A stretch of DNA of 46,827 nt. Source: Planctomycetota bacterium (GTDB taxonomy: Bacteria; Planctomycetota; Phycisphaerae; Phycisphaerales; SM1A02). The stretch lies in contig JAPLMU010000123.1 of NCBI GenBank assembly GCA_026386795.1, forward strand, positions 1 through 46,827. The letters are read 5' to 3'. A model generated the notes under the pieces. It was not told the origin of the DNA and made no database searches. It saw nothing but the letters and a program-made list of their open reading frames with translations. Positions within the stretch are counted from its first letter, which is position 1; every line of letters starts with the position of its first letter. The position numbers were made by a program, and so were the translations under genes. This document shows positions 42,277 through 46,827 of this stretch, one piece after another.

Positions 42277-43112
42277 GCCGGTGATGACTTGCGCTTCGGG
42301 CTGCCACGCTTGGAGCGACGGAAGATCGCTCGGTCAAGACTCATGGCACCGGGGCCTACAAGGAATGCGCCAAGTGCAAGCACAAAGAGTCCGAGTTGCG
42401 CGAGGATCAAGTTCTGTTGTTCAGCACCAAGAGTGAACGCGCCCTGCGATTTGATGATCGGCAGGCTCGTCATCACAAAGAGTGCTGCCAGTATCAGTGA
42501 CATGAGTAGTCCCCAGACTCGGCTGAACAATCCCAAGAGCACGCATGCTCCGCCGACAAGTTGGATGCCCGCGACCGCCCATGCGATTTCGATGGGAAAT
42601 GGAATACGCGCGCGGTCCACGAGCAAGGAGAGTGTGTAGAGCCCGCGCTGGGTGAGTGGCGCGAGTGGGCTTGCGAGTGGGCTTGGGCGTTCCGTGACTG
42701 CTGGAACGGTTGCGGGTGTCGGCGTGGGAACAGTCGGCGCCGATTGTGCCGTCGTGCCGGCTGGCGGAGTGACTGTTGCAGGTTTCGTTCCCGGGAGCGG
42801 TGTTGCGGTGCTCGCCGAGTCGGCCATGCCATTGGCACCCGGTCGCGGTGCTGGCGGGGCAGCGGCGTTCTGCCACTCGGCCGATTCAAAGGCTTCGAAC
42901 CCACGGATAGCGCCAAGCGCCACATCAGACTTCCTTGGATCCGGGTCAGTGATGCCGCGCACGCCGAGTTCGCGCAGGCGTTGCGCGTCGTGGGCGGTGT
43001 ATTCCACGTCGCGCATCAAATTGTTCCAACCTTGCGGCAGGAATGCCAGGCACAGGACGATGCGCGCCAAAAGCGGCAGGATGTTCGTGGCGGCGAACTG
43101 GCTCGGGCTCAT
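42273..43112 (-). CDS. DoxX-like membrane protein with a P/T/A-rich insert
   Basis: 279 residues from ATG 43112 (earlier in-frame codons look non-coding). First membrane part TNILPLLARIVLCLAFLPQG fits the DoxX opening. Later helices are IAWAVAGIQLVGGACVLLGL, GLLMSLILAALFVMTSLPII and LILAQLGLFVLALGAFLVGP. Between helix 1 and 2 an insert of about 75 residues is rich in P, T and A (TPLPGTKPATVTPPAGTTAQ; TVPTPTPATVPAVTERPSP), unlike ordinary DoxX proteins. It heads the six-gene operon; its stop overlaps the VWA-like gene start in ATGA. Function of the family is poorly defined (quinone-related or redox). Confidence 0.78.
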   Translation of the reverse strand: MSPSQFAATNILPLLARIVLCLAFLPQGWNNLMRDVEYTAHDAQRLRELGVRGITDPDPRKSDVALGAIRGFEAFESAEWQNAAAPPAPRPGANGMADSASTATPLPGTKPATVTPPAGTTAQSAPTVPTPTPATVPAVTERPSPLASPLAPLTQRGLYTLSLLVDRARIPFPIEIAWAVAGIQLVGGACVLLGLFSRVWGLLMSLILAALFVMTSLPIIKSQGAFTLGAEQQNLILAQLGLFVLALGAFLVGPGAMSLDRAIFRRSKRGSPKRKSSPA

Positions 43113-43214
43113 GAGGCGGAGTCTAGGGGCGGACGGGCTTTCAGGATTGGTCCCCGATCGATCGGGCGCTTTCGATTGTCGCGATACTTCCGAACCTCTA
43201 CACTCCCGATTCAC

Positions 43215-43299
<85 letters not shown>

Positions 43300-43332
43300 T
43301 TCACATCTCACTGGACGGACGAATTACACCTC

Positions 43333-44724
43333 ATGAGCGCACCTGCCACTCGTCGCACATTCGCAGTTGACGGTTGGACGCCTTCTTCTTGGCGCTTGCG
43401 CTCCACGCTGCAGCAGCCGGAATGGCCGGACCGCGATGAGTTGCGCATCTCATGCGCGGGCTTGGCGCGGTTGCCGCCCTTAGTCACCAGCTTTGAAATA
43501 GAAGCCCTGCGCACGCAGTTGGCGGAAGCCGCTGTCGGTCAGCGCTTTATTCTGCAGGGCGGCGATTGCGCTGAGACCTTCGATGGATGCGAGCCCGGCT
43601 CGATCGCCGCGCGCCTGAAGATCTTGTTGCAGATGAGCCTGGTACTGGTGCAGGGTGGACGCCGCCGCGTCACTCGCATCGGTCGATTTGCGGGTCAATA
43701 TGCCAAGCCGCGCTCAAGCGATGCGGAGACGCGCGACGGCGTGACACTGCCCGCGTACCGCGGCGACTTGGTGAATGGCCCAGCATTTACAGCAGCAGAA
43801 CGCGCCCCTGATCCACGCCGCTTGGTGCGTGGTCATGAGCGCGCCGCGCTCACGTTGAACTTCATTCGCTCGCTTGTCGACGGTGGATTTGCAGACCTCC
43901 ATCATCCGGAATACTGGGATCTTGAGTTTGTAAAGCACTCGCCGTTGGCCGCTGAGTATCAGGCGATGGTCGACCAAATTGGTGACGGTCTCCGCTTCAT
44001 GGAGACGCTGGTTGGCGTGAATGTTGCGCAAGTACATCGCGTTGATTTCTTCACGAGCCATGAAGGTTTGGTGCTTGATTACGAAGAAGCGCAGACGCGC
44101 CAAGTGCCGCATCGCGCGGGTTGGTGGGATTTGAGCACGCACTTCCCTTGGATTGGCGTTCGGACTGCCGATCCGGAAGGCGGACACGTGGAGTTCTTCC
44201 GCGGCATTGAAAATCCAGTGGGTGTGAAGGTTGGTCCAAGTACCGATGCCGATGCGTTACTGCGGACCATTGCTCGGCTCGATCCGTACCAGACGCCGGG
44301 TCGCATTGTGCTCATCACCCGCTTCGGCGCGCATGCCATTGCCGCGCATTTGCCCAAGCTGGTCGAAGCCGTCAAGGCGAGTGGTCGTCCCGTGGTGTGG
44401 ATCTGCGATCCGATGCACGGCAATACAGAAACAGTTATTCCGCAGTCGGGCCTGGGCAAGGGCGTCCCGGTCAAGACTCGGAAATTTGGACACATCTTGG
44501 CGGAAGTGGAGCAGGCCTTTGAGATTCACCGCGCCGCGGGCACGTGGCTCGGTGGGATTCATGTGGAACTGACCGGGGAAAATGTCACCGAGTGCACCGG
44601 TGGCGCGCGCGGGTTATCCGACGAGATGTTGGCGCAGGCATATCACTCGGCGGTCGACCCGCGCCTCAACTATGAGCAGGCGTTGGAGTTGGCGATGCTG
44701 ATCGCGCGGCGGATGCGTAAGTAG
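43333..44724 (+). CDS. aroG: Class II 3-deoxy-7-phosphoheptulonate (DAHP) synthase
   Basis: 463 residues, the size of class II (plant/Mycobacterium AroG-type) enzymes. Condenses phosphoenolpyruvate and erythrose 4-phosphate, the first step of the shikimate pathway. Seen: WTPSSWRLRSTLQQPEWPD, FILQGGDCAETFDG (metal-site Cys), RVTRIGRFAGQYAKPRSSD, FVKHSPLAAEYQ, DFFTSHEGLVLDYEEA, FRGIENPVGVKVGPSTDAD, VVWICDPMHGNTE (metal His), and HVELTGENVTECTGGARGLS (Glu). ATG 43333 lies just after the tRNA; earlier in-frame codons fall in the tRNA. aroG is used by analogy with M. tuberculosis. Confidence 0.93.
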   Translation: MSAPATRRTFAVDGWTPSSWRLRSTLQQPEWPDRDELRISCAGLARLPPLVTSFEIEALRTQLAEAAVGQRFILQGGDCAETFDGCEPGSIAARLKILLQMSLVLVQGGRRRVTRIGRFAGQYAKPRSSDAETRDGVTLPAYRGDLVNGPAFTAAERAPDPRRLVRGHERAALTLNFIRSLVDGGFADLHHPEYWDLEFVKHSPLAAEYQAMVDQIGDGLRFMETLVGVNVAQVHRVDFFTSHEGLVLDYEEAQTRQVPHRAGWWDLSTHFPWIGVRTADPEGGHVEFFRGIENPVGVKVGPSTDADALLRTIARLDPYQTPGRIVLITRFGAHAIAAHLPKLVEAVKASGRPVVWICDPMHGNTETVIPQSGLGKGVPVKTRKFGHILAEVEQAFEIHRAAGTWLGGIHVELTGENVTECTGGARGLSDEMLAQAYHSAVDPRLNYEQALELAMLIARRMRK

Positions 44725-44761
44725 CGCATTTACAAGATCTTCGGTCTCAGGTATTTGACCC

Positions 44762-44791
44762 CGGGTGGCGCATTTGATTTGCACCCACCCG
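44762..44791 (+). terminator. Possible terminator hairpin after DAHP synthase
   Basis: Seven-base stem CGGGTGG/CCACCCG plus an inner GCA/TGC pairing, about 37 bases after the stop. No T-run follows, so it is a weak call. Confidence 0.35.
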
Positions 44792-44888
44792 ATGTCATTG
44801 CGCGATAAATCTCACTTTTATCTTTATCACCGAAATTTTTAGATTCAGTGTGATGGGTTGCGGGCATGGATCTCGTTCATAGTGGTAT

Positions 44889-44980
44889 CGCCCCCTCTAT
44901 GGGCGTGAGCGAGCAACCTCGGGGGGTTGGCGTTCTGAACGGATTCGCTGATTTGATGTGGGGTGCAAGCCCCAGAACGC
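44889..44980 (+). promoter_or_regulatory. Structured 5' leader of the PEP-CTERM-like gene
   Basis: Three helices can form ahead of the start at 44987. One is CGCCC/GGGCG (44889-44905). The second is CAACC/GGTTG (44914-44929). The third is GCGTTCTG/CAGAACGC (44930-44937 with 44973-44980), enclosing GGGG-tgcaag-CCCC. The last helix ends 6 bases before the ATG and occupies the place of a ribosome site. It could be a riboswitch-like or thermosensor element; no known class recognised. Confidence 0.4.
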
Positions 44981-44986
44981 AACACT

Positions 44987-45673
44987 ATGAAGAACATCAC
45001 CGCCATCTTCTCTGCCTCTGCCACGCTCCTTGTCGCTGCACCAGCTTGGTGCGCCATGGTTACCGTGGGACCGGGTGGCACTGCCAACGGCTACCAATAC
45101 GGTCAGATTTCCGATGCGATCGCCGCCGCTACGGCTGGTGACACCATCCACGCCGCCGCGCGCTCGGTCTACGGAGATACCTTTCGATACGACGCCTTTG
45201 ACCTGGAATCCGGTCCCGACGGCCTGGATCTCATCTGGGGCAATTCGCCGGGAGTCATTGAGGTTGGTGGCAATTTGAAGGTCGGCGCCAACTCGCGCAT
45301 GGTCTTTGAGTTGACCGGCACCAACAATTCGCGAGCTTTGACCACGGGTCGCGTCGATTACGACACCGTCTTGGTGTACGGCAACCTGACCCTGAACGGC
45401 CTCTTTGATGTAACCCTCGGCTCCACCTTTGTGCCCTCCGTCGGCAACCGCTTTGAACTCGCCGCAACCTCCGGGACGATCACCTGGTCCGGCACGCTCG
45501 GTCTGCACCTGAGCTTGCCGACGTTGACCGCAGGCCAATCATGGGTCACAACCGTCGAGTCCGGCGGTCTTCTCGGCGGGCAGTCGCTCTTCATCACCGT
45601 TGTTCCGGCGCCAGGAGCCATGGCATTGCTCGGTGCAGCCACTCTGATCGGCACCGGTCGCCGCCGCCGCTGA
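44987..45673 (+). CDS. Secreted protein with PEP-CTERM-like sorting signal
   Basis: 228 residues from ATG 44987. Signal peptide MKNITAIFSASATLLVAAPA. Middle: repeated beta strands (GGTANGYQYGQISDAIAAAT; GNLTLNGLFDVTLGSTFVPS), a filamentous or autotransporter-like pattern. The end has VVPAPGAMALLGAATLIGTG followed by RRRR: a PEP-CTERM variant with P-A-P-G, a hydrophobic segment and a basic tail, expected to be cleaved by an exosortase. No exosortase gene is in the window. A structured leader precedes it. Confidence 0.8.
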   Translation: MKNITAIFSASATLLVAAPAWCAMVTVGPGGTANGYQYGQISDAIAAATAGDTIHAAARSVYGDTFRYDAFDLESGPDGLDLIWGNSPGVIEVGGNLKVGANSRMVFELTGTNNSRALTTGRVDYDTVLVYGNLTLNGLFDVTLGSTFVPSVGNRFELAATSGTITWSGTLGLHLSLPTLTAGQSWVTTVESGGLLGGQSLFITVVPAPGAMALLGAATLIGTGRRRR

Positions 45674-45721
45674 AGCGCAGTTCGCACAGCAAGACGGCTG
45701 GCTCCGTAGACTGATCCGTCC

Positions 45722-46827
45722 ATGGCACGGCAGACTCGCAGAGTTGTTATCACCGGTACTGGAACGGTTACGCCCTTTGGCCTCGGCATCAGTGCGCTCT
45801 GGAGCGCGCTCTGCGAGGGCAAGAGCAGCATCGGCCCATGTCGCACCTTCGATTTCAGTGGCTTCCCCACGCCGTTCGTTGCGCAGATTGCCGACGAGCT
45901 GTTTGACGTGAAGGCGGTGGTTCCGAAGTCGCATCGCAAGGCCACCAAGGTCATGTCGCGCGATATCGAACTCGCGGTGGGCGCGGCCACTGAGGCGATC
46001 AACCACGCGAAGATCATTACCAAGTCACACGAGCAGGAGTCGGTCACGATTCCGCCCGGACGCTTCGGTTGTCACATCGGCGCCGGGCTGATTGCCGCGG
46101 AGGAGAACGAACTCACCGGCGCACTGGCCTCCGCGCGCGGCGCTGATGGAAAGTTTGACATCAGTCGCTGGGGCAGCGAGGGCATCAAGAATCTGACGCC
46201 GCTGTGGATGCTCAAGTATCTGCCCAACATGCTGGCGTGTCACGTGACCATCATTCATGATTGCCAGGGTCCGTCCAACACCATCACCTGCGCTGAAGCG
46301 AGCAGTCTGCTTTCCATCGGCGAGTCGATGCGTGTGATCGGTCGCGGCGATGCAGATGCATGTATTTCCGGCGGCGCCGAAAGTAAGACCAACCTGATGG
46401 GCATGATGCGTCAGCATTACGCCAAGCGACTTGCGGCGACAACGCCTGGCGAAGATCCGACGCGCGTGGTGCGGCCCTATGCGCCGGATGCCAAGGGCTG
46501 CGTGCCGGGCGAGGGCGGTGGTCTCTTAGTGCTTGAAGCGATGGACGCCGCCGCCGCGCGTAGTGCCGTTCCGCTTGCAGAATTGGCTGGATTTGGCGCA
46601 AGTCAGAGTTTCTGCCCGGACACGTTGGGCGTTGATCCAGAGGCCGACGGGCAAGGAATTGTTGACGCCATTGAGGCCGCGCTCACCGATGCTGGAATGT
46701 CGCCCGATGCCATCGACGCCATCATTCCGTTCGGCATGGGTGTCACGCTGGTGGATGCCGCCGAACGCGCCGCGATCCACACGGTGTTTGGCGCGCGCGC
46801 TGCGCAGATTCCAATCATCACGCTGAC
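45722..46827 (+). CDS. KS-fold ketoacyl synthase homologue lacking catalytic residues (3' end off window)
   Basis: 368 codons visible from ATG 45722. Fold of FabF-type 3-oxoacyl-ACP synthases: RRVVITGTGTVTPFGLGISA, KATKVMSRDIELAVGAATEA, GCHIGAGLIAAEENELTG and CVPGEGGGLLVLEAMDAAAA. Aligned with FabF, the nucleophile in TACTSG becomes CAEASS, with Glu at residue 192 in place of Cys (a Cys sits two residues earlier). The HGTST motif becomes FGMGV, with Phe at residue 337 in place of His. It is therefore unlikely to condense on its own and resembles a chain-length-factor (KS-beta) partner of type II PKS or aryl polyene-type clusters. The active partner would lie beyond the right edge. Confidence 0.82.
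   Translation, partial: MARQTRRVVITGTGTVTPFGLGISALWSALCEGKSSIGPCRTFDFSGFPTPFVAQIADELFDVKAVVPKSHRKATKVMSRDIELAVGAATEAINHAKIITKSHEQESVTIPPGRFGCHIGAGLIAAEENELTGALASARGADGKFDISRWGSEGIKNLTPLWMLKYLPNMLACHVTIIHDCQGPSNTITCAEASSLLSIGESMRVIGRGDADACISGGAESKTNLMGMMRQHYAKRLAATTPGEDPTRVVRPYAPDAKGCVPGEGGGLLVLEAMDAAAARSAVPLAELAGFGASQSFCPDTLGVDPEADGQGIVDAIEAALTDAGMSPDAIDAIIPFGMGVTLVDAAERAAIHTVFGARAAQIPIITL

Overview
The window is about 60% GC, densely coded, and most likely from a planctomycete of the Phycisphaerae type. The evidence is a secreted protease ending in a dockerin-like GNGSVDGGDLAIVLGGWG repeat, a PEP-CTERM-like protein with a VPAPG sorting motif, a fused LpxC-FabZ, a Tat-exported Gfo/Idh/MocA oxidoreductase, a GxGYxYP protein, a UVR-motif protein of planctomycete style, and two ExbB/ExbD/ExbD sets. 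The taxon is inferred; no rRNA gene is present. Few genes have a clear Shine-Dalgarno, so many starts rest on ATGA/GTGA overlaps, signal peptides or family length.

Layout. 1-3040 (minus strand): a surface-polysaccharide group of GT25 glycosyltransferase, a frameshifted NKWYS-like capsule gene, and a tandem ABC_sub_bind protein cut by the left edge. 3099-5255: a GxGYxYP protein and a broken Fic gene beside short direct repeats. 5424-6944: arsR-arsM with palindromic candidate operators. 7185-9685: a small GYF_2-like protein, a Tat-type oxidoreductase and a GNAT acetyltransferase. 9763-10393: an intergenic array of hairpins in two tandem copies, read here as two minus-strand small RNA genes. 10644-13084: AMP nucleosidase and a first ExbB-ExbD-ExbD operon. 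13182-20046: a secreted trypsin-like protease, a phosphatase/cytochrome c-prime fusion, an unrecognised protein and two tandem paralogous lipoproteins. 20086-26513: an S9 peptidase with a VHL-beta-like domain, a PGPGW membrane protein, EttA, an M24 peptidase and an unrecognised protein. 26615-33763: an envelope operon bamA, ompH, ompH, lpxD, lpxC-fabZ, lpxA. 33820-36981: gcvT, a primary-type sigma-70 factor and a UVR protein. 37032-43112: a six-gene coupled operon DoxX, VWA-like, ExbB, ExbD, ExbD, helical repeat protein. 43218-46827: tRNA-Leu, class II DAHP synthase, a PEP-CTERM-like protein with a structured leader, and a ketoacyl synthase homologue lacking catalytic residues, cut by the right edge.

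How the parts work together. The bam/skp/lpx block shows an LPS-bearing diderm envelope: BamA inserts outer-membrane proteins, the OmpH/Skp proteins chaperone them, and LpxA, LpxC and LpxD carry out early lipid A synthesis. The two ExbB/ExbD sets would couple the inner-membrane proton gradient to periplasmic work. arsR-arsM is a small arsenic methylation unit.

The most unusual element is the hairpin array. It has ten stem-loops with almost the same GGGAA-containing loop but different stems, one stem pair that changes in a compensatory way between copies, and each copy ends in a terminator-like hairpin followed by a T-run on the minus strand. I recognise no known RNA family in it.
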